Below, one piece after another: positions 1 to 8,716 of a stretch of 64,000 nucleotides of DNA (its first letter is position 1; every line of letters begins with the position of its first letter). The notes under the pieces were generated by a model that searched no databases, was not told the DNA's origin, and saw only the letters and a list, made by a program, of their open reading frames with translations. Both the position numbers and the translations under genes were made by a program. Source of the stretch: DAOTXL01 sp034435455 (GTDB taxonomy: Bacteria; Chloroflexota; Anaerolineae; JAAYZQ01); the NCBI GenBank assembly GCA_034435455.1, contig DAOTXL010000128.1:27816-91815 (forward strand). Direction: 5' to 3'.

Positions 1-567
1 GGCATTGACGGCCACGAGGGCGCCTGCGACCAGGCCGCCCCCCAGGTTGACGCTGGCCGTGCCCAGGCCCGATTTGCTGGCGTGGCCCGGCCCCAGCACC
101 TTGCCGACCGTGCAGCCGGTCCCGGCGCCGACGCGCCCTTCGGCCACCGGGCCCTCTGTGGCTGCCTGGCAGGCGGCGTAGCCCATCGCCGCGTCGGGGC
201 GGATGCCGGCATCGCCCACGTCCAGGTCGAACAGGATGGCGGCCGGGACGATGGGCACCCTGGCGACCCGGGCATCAAAGCCGATGCCCCGCTCCTCCAG
301 CCAGCGGACGACCCCACTTGCCGCGTCCAGGCCGAAGGCGCTGCCCCCGGCCAGGAGCACCCCGTGGACCCGTTGCACCAGGTGCATGGGCCGCAGCAGG
401 TCGGTCTCGCGGGTGCCGGGTGCGCCGCCGCGCTGATCCACCCCCCCCACCGCCCCCTCCGGCGGACAGAGCACAACGGTACAGCCGGTCATCGCGTCGG
501 CGTTGGTAGCGTGTCCCACGCGGATGCCGGGCACGTCGGTAATGGCATTGTACCACGGTTTAGCCAT
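1..567 (-). CDS. P1-family aminopeptidase (DmpA/L-aminopeptidase-D-esterase type), 3' end cut off
   Basis: The first 189 residues of a P1-family N-terminal-nucleophile peptidase are visible; the gene runs off the left edge. Diagnostic stretches are ITDVPGIRVGH (9-19), GGVDQRGGAPGTRETDLLRP (41-60), GGSAFGLDAASG (74-85) and VGAGTGCTVGK (147-156). The self-cleaving Gly-Ser/Thr site lies further downstream in this family and is outside the window. The ATG at 567 is preceded by AGGAGG six to seven bases upstream. It follows coaBC by 13 bp and is probably the last visible gene of a long minus-strand run. Such enzymes remove N-terminal residues from short peptides or amides; the substrate cannot be read here. 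Confidence 0.88.
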   Translation of the reverse strand, partial: MAKPWYNAITDVPGIRVGHATNADAMTGCTVVLCPPEGAVGGVDQRGGAPGTRETDLLRPMHLVQRVHGVLLAGGSAFGLDAASGVVRWLEERGIGFDARVARVPIVPAAILFDLDVGDAGIRPDAAMGYAACQAATEGPVAEGRVGAGTGCTVGKVLGPGHASKSGLGTASVNLGGGLVAGALVAVNA

Positions 568-580
568 CCCTTTCCTCCTC

Positions 581-1789
581 CTACGCTTTACGCTTTACGC
601 TCAACAACAAGGCCACCACCCGTTCCACGATCCGCCGGGCAACCTCCTCCTTGGGCAGGAGAGGGAGCTCGGCCACACTGCCGTCGTCGCCGAGAAGGGT
701 CACCTGGTTGGTGGCTGCACCGATGGCCTGTCGGGCGTCGTTGGCGACGATCAGGTTCAGGCGTTTGCGTTCCAGCTTTTCCCGGGCGTTTTCCAGCAGG
801 TTTTCCGTCTCGGCGGCAAAGCCGACGATGATCTGGTCGGTGCGGCGCACGTTGGCCACTTCGGCCAGGATGTCGGGCGTGCGCACCAGCTCCACCGTCA
901 GCCCGGCCTGGCTCTTTTTGATTTTGTGCCCGGTGGCTTTCGCCGGGGCAAAGTCGGCCACCGCGGCGGCCATGAGCAGAGCATCGGCGGTGGGCAGGGC
1001 GTGCAGTACGGCGTCGCGCATCTGCCCGGCCGTCTCGACCGATACCAGTTCGGTGCCAAAGGGGGCGGGCCTCTCGACGGTGCTGATCAGCGTCACCTGA
1101 GCGCCGTGATCGCGGGCGGCGCGGGCCAGGGCGTAGCCCATCTGCCCCGAAGAGCGGTTGCCGATGAAGCGCACCGGGTCCAGCGGTTCCCGCGTGCCGC
1201 CGGCGGTGACCACCACCCGCCGCCCGGCCAGCGGTCCGCGCCGGGCCAGCACCCAGCAGGCGGCATCCAGGATCTCGTCCGGTTCGGCCATGCGCCCCAC
1301 CCCCGAGGCTCCTGAAGCCAGCCGTCCCTCTTCCGGGCCGATGAGGGTCACGTCGCGCCGGGCCCGCAGGCGGGCGAGGTTGTCCTGGGTCAGGGGGTTG
1401 GTCCACATGTGGCTCTCCATCGCCGGGGCGAGGAGGATGGGCGCTTCGGTAGCCAGGGCGGTGGTGGTCAGCATATTGTCGGCCAGGCCGGCGGCCAGCC
1501 TGGCGATGGTGTTGGCCGTGGCCGGGGCGATGATCAGCAGGTCGGCGCGCCGGGCCAGGCTGACATGGCCGATTTCGGTCTCGGCCAGCAGGGTGAACAT
1601 CTCGGTCACCACGGGGCGGTGGGTGAGGGCCTGAAAGGTGAGGGGGGCCACGAACTGGCGGGCGGCCTCGGTCATCACCACATCCACCACCGCCCCGGCC
1701 TTGACCAGACCGCTGCACAACACGGCCGCTTTGTAGGCGGCGATGCCGCCGGTAACGCCCAGGACGATCGATTTGCCTTGCAAGATCAT
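581..1789 (-). CDS. coaBC: Bifunctional phosphopantothenoylcysteine decarboxylase / phosphopantothenate-cysteine ligase
   Basis: A 402-aa CoaBC that makes 4'-phosphopantetheine from phosphopantothenate in coenzyme A synthesis. The N-terminal flavin-dependent CoaC half has GVTGGIAAYK (11-20), the catalytic-type His75 in EIGHVSLARRAD and PAMESHMW (122-129). The C-terminal CoaB half starts near 190 with VVVTAGGTREPLDPVRFIGN and has the K-I-K-K motif. At the usual CoaC flap cysteine the protein has Ser159 (LASGASGVGRM). An upstream TTG at 1804 is in frame, but the ATG at 1789 has a good GAGGGAAGGGG ribosome site, so it is preferred. It lies 11 bp after coaX, an earlier enzyme of the same pathway. 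Confidence 0.95.
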   Translation of the reverse strand: MILQGKSIVLGVTGGIAAYKAAVLCSGLVKAGAVVDVVMTEAARQFVAPLTFQALTHRPVVTEMFTLLAETEIGHVSLARRADLLIIAPATANTIARLAAGLADNMLTTTALATEAPILLAPAMESHMWTNPLTQDNLARLRARRDVTLIGPEEGRLASGASGVGRMAEPDEILDAACWVLARRGPLAGRRVVVTAGGTREPLDPVRFIGNRSSGQMGYALARAARDHGAQVTLISTVERPAPFGTELVSVETAGQMRDAVLHALPTADALLMAAAVADFAPAKATGHKIKKSQAGLTVELVRTPDILAEVANVRRTDQIIVGFAAETENLLENAREKLERKRLNLIVANDARQAIGAATNQVTLLGDDGSVAELPLLPKEEVARRIVERVVALLLSVKRKA

Positions 1790-1800
1790 AACCCCTTCCC

Positions 1801-2595
1801 TCAACCCCCCTTATCCGATCCCCTCTTGCCCCGATTCATCTCCCAGATCAGCCGCAGCCCTTCCAGCGTCAGCCAGGGGTCTAGGGCATCCACCACCTCT
1901 GTTTCGGCAGCGATGAGGGGAGCCAGCCCGCCGGTGGCGATGACCTTGAGCGCCGGCCCCAACTCGGCCCGGTAGCGGGCCACCAGCCCTTCCACCAGGC
2001 CGACGTAGCCGAACAGCAGGCCCGACTGCATGGCCTGGACCGTGTTTTTGCCGATGGCCGAGGGGGGGCGGACCAGTTCGATGCGCGGTAGCCTGGCGGT
2101 GCGCTGAAACAGAGCTTCGGCAGCGATGCCGAGGCCCGGCGCGATGGCCCCCCCCAGATAGTCGCCTTCGGCGGAGATGAGGTCAAAGGTGGTTGCCGTG
2201 CCCAGGTCCACCACGCAGGCCGGCCCCCCGTAGCGATGGTAGGCCGCCACGGCGTTCACCACCCGGTCGGCGCCGACCTCGGCCGGGTTGTCGAGGCAGA
2301 TGCGCACGCCGGTGTGCACCTGGGCATCCACCACCAGCGCCTGCTGGCCAAAGTAGCGTTGGGCCAGCTTCTCAAAGGTGCCGGTCAGCGGCGGCACCAC
2401 GCTGGCCATGATAATCCCCTCCACCGCCTGCGGCTCCTGGGCCGCGCGCTCGAACAGGTCCAGGAGAAGCATGGCATACTCATCGGCCATTTTCTGATGG
2501 TCGGTGGCGATGCGCCAATGGCTGATCAGTTCCTTGCCCTGGTACAGGCCCATCACTACATTGGTGTTGCCGATATCTATGCAAAACAGGGACAC
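1801..2595 (-). CDS. coaX: Type III pantothenate kinase
   Basis: A 264-aa CoaX-type kinase for the first step of coenzyme A synthesis. It shows the ASKHA-fold phosphate motif DIGNTN at residues 7-12, GADRVVNAVAAY and CVVDLGTATTFDLIS, all typical of type III enzymes, and the length matches the family. An open frame extends 40 codons upstream, but the GTG at 2595 is taken because AAAGGAGGGCCT sits directly before it and the protein then begins with the conserved first strand. It is followed by coaBC, so two CoA genes are co-transcribed. Family assignment is secure; the GTG start is an inference from the ribosome site. Confidence 0.95.
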   Translation of the reverse strand: MSLFCIDIGNTNVVMGLYQGKELISHWRIATDHQKMADEYAMLLLDLFERAAQEPQAVEGIIMASVVPPLTGTFEKLAQRYFGQQALVVDAQVHTGVRICLDNPAEVGADRVVNAVAAYHRYGGPACVVDLGTATTFDLISAEGDYLGGAIAPGLGIAAEALFQRTARLPRIELVRPPSAIGKNTVQAMQSGLLFGYVGLVEGLVARYRAELGPALKVIATGGLAPLIAAETEVVDALDPWLTLEGLRLIWEMNRGKRGSDKGG

Positions 2596-2615
2596 AGGCC
2601 CTCCTTTCGCTGTCA

Positions 2616-2846
2616 TCAAGGCACGGGGGTCGGAGCAACCGAACCGCCCAAGAACAGGGGCAACAGCCAGGTGAGGAGGAGAAAGATCAGCAGCGCAATA
2701 CCGACCAGGATCCACATCCGGCGCAGGGCTGCGTTCGGATCGGGGGGGCGCTTCCTGGGCTCTTGCGGCCTGGGCAGCTCCCGGTCGCAGCGCCAGCAGA
2801 CCTGCCGGCCCTCCGGGTTATAGACACCACAGTGGGGACAATCCAT
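2616..2846 (-). CDS. Small zinc-ribbon protein with one membrane segment
   Basis: A 76-aa protein with an N-terminal zinc ribbon (Cys3, Cys6, Cys17, Cys20) followed by a Pro/Arg-rich linker and one hydrophobic segment at about residues 47-67, ending in a short PTPVP tail. The cytoplasmic ribbon would be tethered to the membrane by the C-terminal helix. The ATG at 2846 has GGAGAGGCAGA just upstream; 28 codons of open frame before it look unrelated. It sits between gcvPB and coaX with short gaps, so it is likely co-transcribed. No specific function can be assigned. Confidence 0.75.
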   Translation of the reverse strand: MDCPHCGVYNPEGRQVCWRCDRELPRPQEPRKRPPDPNAALRRMWILVGIALLIFLLLTWLLPLFLGGSVAPTPVP

Positions 2847-2877
2847 TCTGCCTCTCCAATCAGGGGTCCGGCACCTG

Positions 2878-4401
2878 TCACTGCCCGGCCTGCCAGCGCA
2901 GGATCGGCTGGCGGGCAGCCCGGACCTCATCCAGGCGGCGGACCGGGGTGGTGTGCGGGGCCTGGTGGAGCAGATCGGGGTTGGTCAGCGCCTCTTCGCG
3001 GATGCGGTGCAGCGCCTCGGCAAAGGCATCCAGCACCTCTTTGCTTTCCGTCTCGGTCGGCTCGATCATCAGCGCCTCGGGCACGATGAGGGGAAAGTAG
3101 TAGGTCGGCGGGTGGAAGCCGTAATCAATCAGCCGCTTGGCGATGTCCAGGGCGTGGATGTCGGGCGCTTCGGGCAGGATACCTTTGGCCACGAACTCGT
3201 GCATATGAGTTCGCTCGTGAGAGATGGGAACGATCTCTTGGATCTGGCTCTTGAGATAGTTGGCGTTGAGTACCGCCATCTCGCTCACCTCCCGCAGCCC
3301 GGCCGCACCCAACATGCGGATGTAGGTGTAGGCCCGCACCAGCACCGCAAACTGGCCGTAGAAGCTTTTTACCCGGCCGATGCTCTTTTCCGGCATGGTC
3401 AGGTGGAAACACACCGCTTCTTCGTCCAGCTCTTCGTCGCAGCCACAGCCACAACCGGCCTCCCGGCAGCGGCGCAGTTCGACGATGGGGCCTGGCAGGA
3501 AGGGGGCCAGCCTGGCGACGACGCCCACCGCGCCGGACCCCGGCCCGCCGCCGCCGTGGGGCGTGGAGAAGGTTTTGTGCAGGTTCATGTGCATCACGTC
3601 AAAGCCCAGGTCGCCCGGCCGGGCGATGCCCAGCAGGGCGTTGAGGTTAGCCCCATCGCCATAGACCAGCCCGCCACAACCGTGGATCAGGGCCGTGACC
3701 TGGGTCAACTGCTCCTCGAACAGGCCCAGGGTGTTGGGGTTGGTCAGCATCAGCCCGCAGACCGTGTCGTCGCACAGGCGGCGCAGCGCCTCCAGGTCCA
3801 CGTTGCCCCGTCGGTCCGACGGCACCTGGACCACTTCCAGGCCGGCCATGCTCGTCGTCGCCGGGTTGGTGCCGTGGGCGCTGTCGGGCACAAGGATGCG
3901 CCGGCGCTGCCCCTCCCCCCGGTCCAGGTGATAGGCGCGCATGATCAGCACCCCCGTCAGCTCGCCGTGGGCTCCCGCTGCCGGTTGCAGGCTTACCCCG
4001 GCAAACCCCCCGATCTCTTTCAGCATCTCCTGGAGCTCATACAGCAGCCGCAGGTTGCCCTGCACGGTATGGACCTCCTGGTAAGGATGGGTGTGGGCAA
4101 AGCCGGGCAGCCGGGCGGCGGCCTCGTTGACCTTGGGGTTGTACTTCATGGTGCATGAACCCAGCGGGTAAAAGCCGATGTCAATGGCCCAGTTGAGCTG
4201 GCTGAGGCGCACGTAATGGCGCACCAGGGTCAGTTCATCTACTTCCGGCAGGTCCACCGTGTCGCGGAGCAGCGCCGCCGGCGGCAGCTCCGCCGCCGGC
4301 ACGTCCAGCGCCGGCAGGGTGACCGCCATGCGGCCCGGTTTGCTCAGCTCATAGATCACCGGCTCTACGCCGGCGCAGGGTACCCCCGCATTCGCTTTCA
4401 T
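2878..4401 (-). CDS. gcvPB: Glycine dehydrogenase (decarboxylating) subunit 2
   Basis: A 507-aa C-terminal subunit of the two-part P-protein, the PLP enzyme that decarboxylates glycine and loads aminomethyl onto lipoyl GcvH. The PLP lysine is Lys276 in MNLHKTFSTPHGGGGPG; GSCTMKYNPK (81-90) and DSAHGTNPATTSMAG are also conserved. The ATG at 4401 overlaps the gcvPA stop (ATGA), a translational coupling arrangement; 27 open codons upstream are gcvPA overlap. Residues 312-331 hold an odd cysteine-rich loop (Cys312, 317, 319, 321, 331), just before the conserved PEKSIGRVKSFYG. gcvT, gcvH and lpd are not in the window. Confidence 0.95.
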   Translation of the reverse strand: MKANAGVPCAGVEPVIYELSKPGRMAVTLPALDVPAAELPPAALLRDTVDLPEVDELTLVRHYVRLSQLNWAIDIGFYPLGSCTMKYNPKVNEAAARLPGFAHTHPYQEVHTVQGNLRLLYELQEMLKEIGGFAGVSLQPAAGAHGELTGVLIMRAYHLDRGEGQRRRILVPDSAHGTNPATTSMAGLEVVQVPSDRRGNVDLEALRRLCDDTVCGLMLTNPNTLGLFEEQLTQVTALIHGCGGLVYGDGANLNALLGIARPGDLGFDVMHMNLHKTFSTPHGGGGPGSGAVGVVARLAPFLPGPIVELRRCREAGCGCGCDEELDEEAVCFHLTMPEKSIGRVKSFYGQFAVLVRAYTYIRMLGAAGLREVSEMAVLNANYLKSQIQEIVPISHERTHMHEFVAKGILPEAPDIHALDIAKRLIDYGFHPPTYYFPLIVPEALMIEPTETESKEVLDAFAEALHRIREEALTNPDLLHQAPHTTPVRRLDEVRAARQPILRWQAGQ

Positions 4402-5753
4402 GCGACCACCTCCTTTTGCGCTTCGGCCAGCGCCTCGACCAGGGCTTCGATCTCTTCCCGGCGGATGACTTCGGTCACGCACAGCAACATGTGGTTGGCC
4501 AGGTGGGGATAGTCGCGTGCCAGGTCATAGCCGCCGATGAGGCCCCACTCCTCCAGCAGGTAGCGGTTGATGGCCGCCACCGGGGCCGGACAGCGGACGA
4601 CGAACTCGTGGAAGAAGGGCCGGTCGTCCCACACCTGGTAGCCTTCCAGGGCGGCGATGCGGCCGGCCGCATAGTGGGCCTTGTGGTAGCACAGTGCGGC
4701 CAGGGTGCGCAATCCCGTCTTGCCCAGCGCCGCCAGGTGGATGGCTGCGGCCAGGGCGCACAGCGCCTCGTTGCTGCAGATGTTGGACGTGGCCTTTTCG
4801 CGGCGGATGTGCTGTTCGCGGGCGGTCAGGGTGAGCACAAAGCCGCGCCGGCCCTCGATGTCCACCGTCTGGCCCACCAGCCGGCCGGCCATCTTGCGCA
4901 CATCCCTTTCCCGGCAGGCAAAGAAGCCCAGATACGGCCCGCCAAAGTTCAGGCCGTTGCCCAGCGGCTGCCCCTCGCCCACCACAATATCGGCCCCATA
5001 GTCGCCCGGCGGCTTGAGAAGCCCCAGGCTGATCGGGTTGGTCACGACGATCAGCAGCGCCCCGACGGCGTGCACCTGGTCGGCCAGCCCGGTCAGGTCT
5101 TCGATCTGGCCGAAAAAGTTGGGGGTCTGGACGACCAGGCAGGCGGTGTTGGAGTCCAGCAGGGGCACCAGGTCGGCGATCCGGGGCGTGGCCCCCTCCT
5201 CGCCGACGATCTCCAGCCCCATGCCCCGGGTGTAGGTATGCACCACGGCCCGGTATTCGGGGTGGACCGCCGGGGAGAGGATCACCCGCGTGCGTCTGCC
5301 GCGGGCCACGTTGAGGGCCATGATCACCGCCTCGGCGGTCGAGGTCGCCCCGTCGTAGTGGGAGGCGTTGGCCACCTCCATGCCGGTCAGGGCGCAGATC
5401 ATGGACTGGTACTCAAAGATGCTCTGCAACGTGCCCTGGCTGATCTCCGGCTGGTAGGGGGTGTAGGCGGTGTAGAATTCGGAGCGGCCGATCAGGTGGT
5501 CCACCACCCGGGGCACGTAGTGGTGGTAGGCCCCGGCCCCCAGAAAGCAGGGGTAGTGGCCTGCATCCAGGTTTTCTTCACTCATGGCCTGGAGTTCGGC
5601 CATGATCTCCATCTCTGACAGGGGTTGCGGCAGGTTCAGCGTCGGGAAACGGCAGGCCTCCGGCACGTCGTGGAACAGGTCCTCCACCCGCTCCACGCCG
5701 ACCGCTGCCAGCATCGCAGCCCGGTCTGCCTCGGTATGCGGAACATAGCTCAT
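4398..5753 (-). CDS. gcvPA: Glycine dehydrogenase (decarboxylating) subunit 1
   Basis: A 451-aa N-terminal subunit of split glycine decarboxylase, partner of the adjacent gcvPB. It has the expected opening SYVPHTEADRAAML, the LGAGAYHHYVP segment, YTPYQPEISQGTLQ and the NASHYDGATSTAEA loop. GAGGAGG lies about ten bases before the ATG at 5753. Its stop overlaps the gcvPB start by four bases, and its own start overlaps the rfbC stop by four bases, so the three are translationally coupled. Together the subunits release CO2 from glycine; the threonine-degrading kbl/threonine dehydrogenase pair elsewhere in the window could supply glycine. Confidence 0.95.
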   Translation of the reverse strand: MSYVPHTEADRAAMLAAVGVERVEDLFHDVPEACRFPTLNLPQPLSEMEIMAELQAMSEENLDAGHYPCFLGAGAYHHYVPRVVDHLIGRSEFYTAYTPYQPEISQGTLQSIFEYQSMICALTGMEVANASHYDGATSTAEAVIMALNVARGRRTRVILSPAVHPEYRAVVHTYTRGMGLEIVGEEGATPRIADLVPLLDSNTACLVVQTPNFFGQIEDLTGLADQVHAVGALLIVVTNPISLGLLKPPGDYGADIVVGEGQPLGNGLNFGGPYLGFFACRERDVRKMAGRLVGQTVDIEGRRGFVLTLTAREQHIRREKATSNICSNEALCALAAAIHLAALGKTGLRTLAALCYHKAHYAAGRIAALEGYQVWDDRPFFHEFVVRCPAPVAAINRYLLEEWGLIGGYDLARDYPHLANHMLLCVTEVIRREEIEALVEALAEAQKEVVA

Positions 5754-6328
5754 CTTTGGCTTGCCTCCTCTTTTCCAAATTTGAAATTGTTATCGGCCTC
5801 TCTGAGGCAGGGGAGACGGGCATCCTTGGGTGACAAGATCGGCCTGGCGATGGGCCACTCGATGCCGATCTCCGGGTCGTTCCAGAGGATCCCTCGGTCC
5901 AGGTCATGGGCAAATTCGTCGGTGGTCAGGTACACGACATCGGCCTCCTCGCTAAGCACGCAGAAGCCGTGGGCAAACCCCACCGGCACGTAGAGCATCC
6001 GGCCGTTGTCGGCCGACAGTTCTCTGCCTACCCACCGCCCGTAGGTGGGCGAGCCAGGGCGGATGTCCACCGCCACATCAAAGATGCAACCGTGGATGGC
6101 CATCACCAGCTTGCCCTGGGCGCGGGGATGTTTCTGGTAGTGCAGCCCGCGCAGCACGCCCCGCACCGAATGGGAGAGGTTGGCCTGGACAAAGGGTCCT
6201 GGAATGCCGTGGGCGGCAAAGGCGGACTGTTTGTAGGTTTCCATGAAAAAGCCCCGCTCGTCTTGAAAGGAGTGGGCCTGGATGAGGATGACCTCGGGGA
6301 TCTCCAGGGGGTGGAAGTCAAAGGGCAT
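5750..6328 (-). CDS. rfbC: dTDP-4-dehydrorhamnose 3,5-epimerase
   Basis: A 192-aa RmlC-type cupin that epimerises dTDP-4-keto-6-deoxyglucose at C3 and C5 for rhamnose-type sugars. Key features are FQDERGFFMETY (21-32), GVLRGLHYQ with the catalytic His63, the substrate lysine near 73, and VYLTTDEFAH with a conserved tyrosine near 133. Length is normal. The other rml genes are absent here; the only neighbouring sugar gene is the epimerase at 7708-8655. Its ATGA overlap with gcvPA is curious because the two have no metabolic relation. Confidence 0.93.
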   Translation of the reverse strand: MPFDFHPLEIPEVILIQAHSFQDERGFFMETYKQSAFAAHGIPGPFVQANLSHSVRGVLRGLHYQKHPRAQGKLVMAIHGCIFDVAVDIRPGSPTYGRWVGRELSADNGRMLYVPVGFAHGFCVLSEEADVVYLTTDEFAHDLDRGILWNDPEIGIEWPIARPILSPKDARLPCLREADNNFKFGKEEASQR

Positions 6329-6344
6329 GGTTTCCTCTCTTTTT

Positions 6345-7727
6345 CTACAGCCGGCGCAGGATTTCGCGGGCGACGATCAGGCCCGACGCGGAAGCCTGCA
6401 CCAGCCCTCGCGTCACGCCCGCGCCGTCGCCGGCCGCAAAGAGGTTGCGCACCTCGGTCTCCAGGTCGCGGGACAGCTTCAGACGGGAGGAGTAGAACTT
6501 GGCCTCCACGCCGTAGAGCAGGGTGTGCCGCGAGGCCACGCCCGGCGCCACCTGGTCCAGGGCGTCCAGCATCTCCAGGATGTTGACCACGTAGCGATAG
6601 GGCAGCACCAGGTTCAGGTCGCCGGGGGTGGCCTCTTTGAGTGTGGGCCGGGTGATACACCGTTCCAACCGCTGGTCGGTGGTCCGTCGTCCGGCCCGCA
6701 GGTCCCCCAGGCGCTGGACGATGATCCCTCCCGACAGGAGGTTGGCCAGCCGGGCGACATACTTGCCGTAGGCGATCGGCTCTTTGAACGGTTCGGTAAA
6801 GTTTTTGCTGACCAGCACGGCAAAGTTGGTGTTCTCGGTCTTGAGGTGGGCGTAGGAGTGGCCGTTGACCGTCAGCACGTCGCCGGCCCACTCGGTCACC
6901 ACTTCGCCATAGGGGCATACGCAAAAGGTGCGCACCTTGTCGTCAAAGGCCCGCGAAAAGTAGAGGAACTTGGGCTCGTAGAGCAGGTCGGTCAGGGGGG
7001 CCAGGACCTGGGCCGGCATCTCTACCCGCACGCCAATGTCCACCGGGTTGATGCTCAGGCTGAGCTTGAGCTCGCGGGCCAGTTGGGTCAACCAGGCGGC
7101 TCCCTCACGGCCAGGGGCGACGATGACATGAGGGGCGGACAACACCTCGCCCTGGGCCGTCTCCACCCCGGTGACGAGGCCATCCTGGGTCAGGACCCGG
7201 GTCACCTCGGTGCGGGTGCGGACCTCCACGCCCCGGTTGACCAGCTCCAGGTGCATGGCCCCCAGGATGTCGCCGCTGCGCTCGGTGCCCAGGTGGCGGA
7301 TGGGGTAGTGTTGCAGCCGCAGCCCGGCCAGGGCCGCTTTGCGGTGGATCTCTTCGATCTGATCTCCGTCGCCGTGATACGGTTCGCCATCGGCTCCAAA
7401 ACGGACCCACAGGCTGTCCACTTCCTGCACCAGCCGTTCTGCCTCCTCTTCGCCCCGGATCTCGGCCAGCAGCCCCCCGACCTGGGTGGTGAGGGTCAGC
7501 TTGCCGTCGCTGAAAGCGCCGCTCCCGCCCCATCCGGTCATCAAGGCGCAGGTGGCGCATTTCATACAGCGGCCCGTTTCGCGGGAAGGGCAGTGGCGTT
7601 TTTCCAGGTCCGGCCCTTTGTCCAGCATCAATACCCGTGGGGTGCCGGACCGGGTCAACTCCAGGGCGGCAAAGATGCCGGCCGGCCCTGCCCCGACAAT
7701 GATCACATCATAGTCTGTGCGGGTCAT
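6345..7727 (-). CDS. FAD-dependent dehydrogenase of the COG2509 type
   Basis: A 460-aa flavoprotein. The N-terminal Rossmann motif VGAGPAGIFAALEL (11-24) binds FAD. A cysteine cluster (Cys46, 54, 57, 60) is followed by TGWGGSGAFSDGKLTLT, the signature of the uncharacterised COG2509 dehydrogenases, and the C-terminal FAD motif FAAGDGAGVTRGLVQASASG ends the fold. Substrate and electron partner are unknown for the family. The ATG at 7727 lies inside the last codons of the upstream epimerase (20-bp overlap), so the two are probably coupled. The cysteines could bind metal or an Fe-S cluster, which is not established. Confidence 0.88.
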   Translation of the reverse strand: MTRTDYDVIIVGAGPAGIFAALELTRSGTPRVLMLDKGPDLEKRHCPSRETGRCMKCATCALMTGWGGSGAFSDGKLTLTTQVGGLLAEIRGEEEAERLVQEVDSLWVRFGADGEPYHGDGDQIEEIHRKAALAGLRLQHYPIRHLGTERSGDILGAMHLELVNRGVEVRTRTEVTRVLTQDGLVTGVETAQGEVLSAPHVIVAPGREGAAWLTQLARELKLSLSINPVDIGVRVEMPAQVLAPLTDLLYEPKFLYFSRAFDDKVRTFCVCPYGEVVTEWAGDVLTVNGHSYAHLKTENTNFAVLVSKNFTEPFKEPIAYGKYVARLANLLSGGIIVQRLGDLRAGRRTTDQRLERCITRPTLKEATPGDLNLVLPYRYVVNILEMLDALDQVAPGVASRHTLLYGVEAKFYSSRLKLSRDLETEVRNLFAAGDGAGVTRGLVQASASGLIVAREILRRL

Positions 7728-8655
7728 TCCCTCCCTCTTTTCGTCGTTGAAAGTGCTGCCAGGTGCGGGTCAACCCCTCGTGCAGGCTCACCCTGGCCTG
7801 CCAGCCCAACTCCCGCTCGATCTTGCGACAATCCAGGCAGCAGTGGCGGACGTCGCCGGGACGGCGGGGGCCGCGTCGGGGGGGCACCTCCTGGCCGACC
7901 ACCTCCAGCAGCGTGCGAAAGAGCCGGTTAATGCTGGTGCCCACCCCCGTGCCGACGTTGTAGGCCTGTCCATCGCCCCCTTCCAGGGCCAGCAGGTTGG
8001 CACGGGCGCAATCGCCCACATAGACGAAATCGCGGCTCTGCTCGCCATCCCAATGGATTTCAGGGGCCTCGCCCTCCAGCAGGTTCTGACAAAAGATGGC
8101 GATGACCCCTGCCTCGCCCAACGGGTCCTGGCGGGGGCCGTAGACATTGGCATAGCGCAGGCTGGTCCAGCGCAGGCCATACTGCTCGCCGTAGAGGCGT
8201 GTGTAGCGCTCGCCGGTGTGTTTGCTCAGCGCATAGGGCGAGACCGGGTGCGCCGGGTGCTCTTCGTCCACCGGCAGGTAGGCCGGGTTGCCGTACATCG
8301 CCCCGCCGGAAGAGATATAGATGACCTTGCCCACCCCGGCCCGGCGGGCAGCTTCCAGCACGCGCAGGGTGCCCAGGATGTTTTGGGTGGCGTCGAACAG
8401 CGGCCGGTGGACCGACAGGGAGACGCTGGGGTTGGCGGCGTGGTGGTTGACCACCTGCGGCTGCTCGGCCTGAAACAGGTCCACCAGGGCCGGATCGTTC
8501 ACATCCATTTCCACCAGCGTTGCGGCCGGATGGACGTTCTCACGCCGGCCGGTGCTCAGATTGTCCACGACGATCACCTGGTGACCGGCGGCTATATAAG
8601 TATCCACCACGTGGGAGCCGATAAAGCCGGCCCCACCGGTGACCAGGATTTTCAT
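7708..8655 (-). CDS. NAD-dependent sugar epimerase/dehydratase (extended SDR)
   Basis: A 315-aa extended short-chain dehydrogenase. The NAD motif is GGAGFIGSH (7-15) and the catalytic tyrosine/lysine pair is in YALSKHTGE. The protein resembles UDP-glucose 4-epimerases and related nucleotide-sugar epimerases; the exact sugar cannot be told. The ATG at 8655 has AGGAG about nine bases before it; 46 further open codons upstream lie within the rsfS end and are not used. Its C-terminus overlaps the next gene by 20 bp. Context with rfbC suggests cell-surface glycan supply. Confidence 0.88.
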   Translation of the reverse strand: MKILVTGGAGFIGSHVVDTYIAAGHQVIVVDNLSTGRRENVHPAATLVEMDVNDPALVDLFQAEQPQVVNHHAANPSVSLSVHRPLFDATQNILGTLRVLEAARRAGVGKVIYISSGGAMYGNPAYLPVDEEHPAHPVSPYALSKHTGERYTRLYGEQYGLRWTSLRYANVYGPRQDPLGEAGVIAIFCQNLLEGEAPEIHWDGEQSRDFVYVGDCARANLLALEGGDGQAYNVGTGVGTSINRLFRTLLEVVGQEVPPRRGPRRPGDVRHCCLDCRKIERELGWQARVSLHEGLTRTWQHFQRRKEGGNDPHRL

Positions 8656-8716
8656 TCTATCAACTCCTGCAACGGCCTGTTTGCCAGTTCGCCCTGGGTC
8701 GGGTATAATAGGCTGG

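Noticed and set aside
1313..1315. Serine in place of the CoaC flap cysteine (Ser159) as a sign of a dead enzyme
   Set aside because: The catalytic histidine and the whole CoaB half are intact, and I recall other CoaBC groups lacking this cysteine, so it was not reported as a defect.
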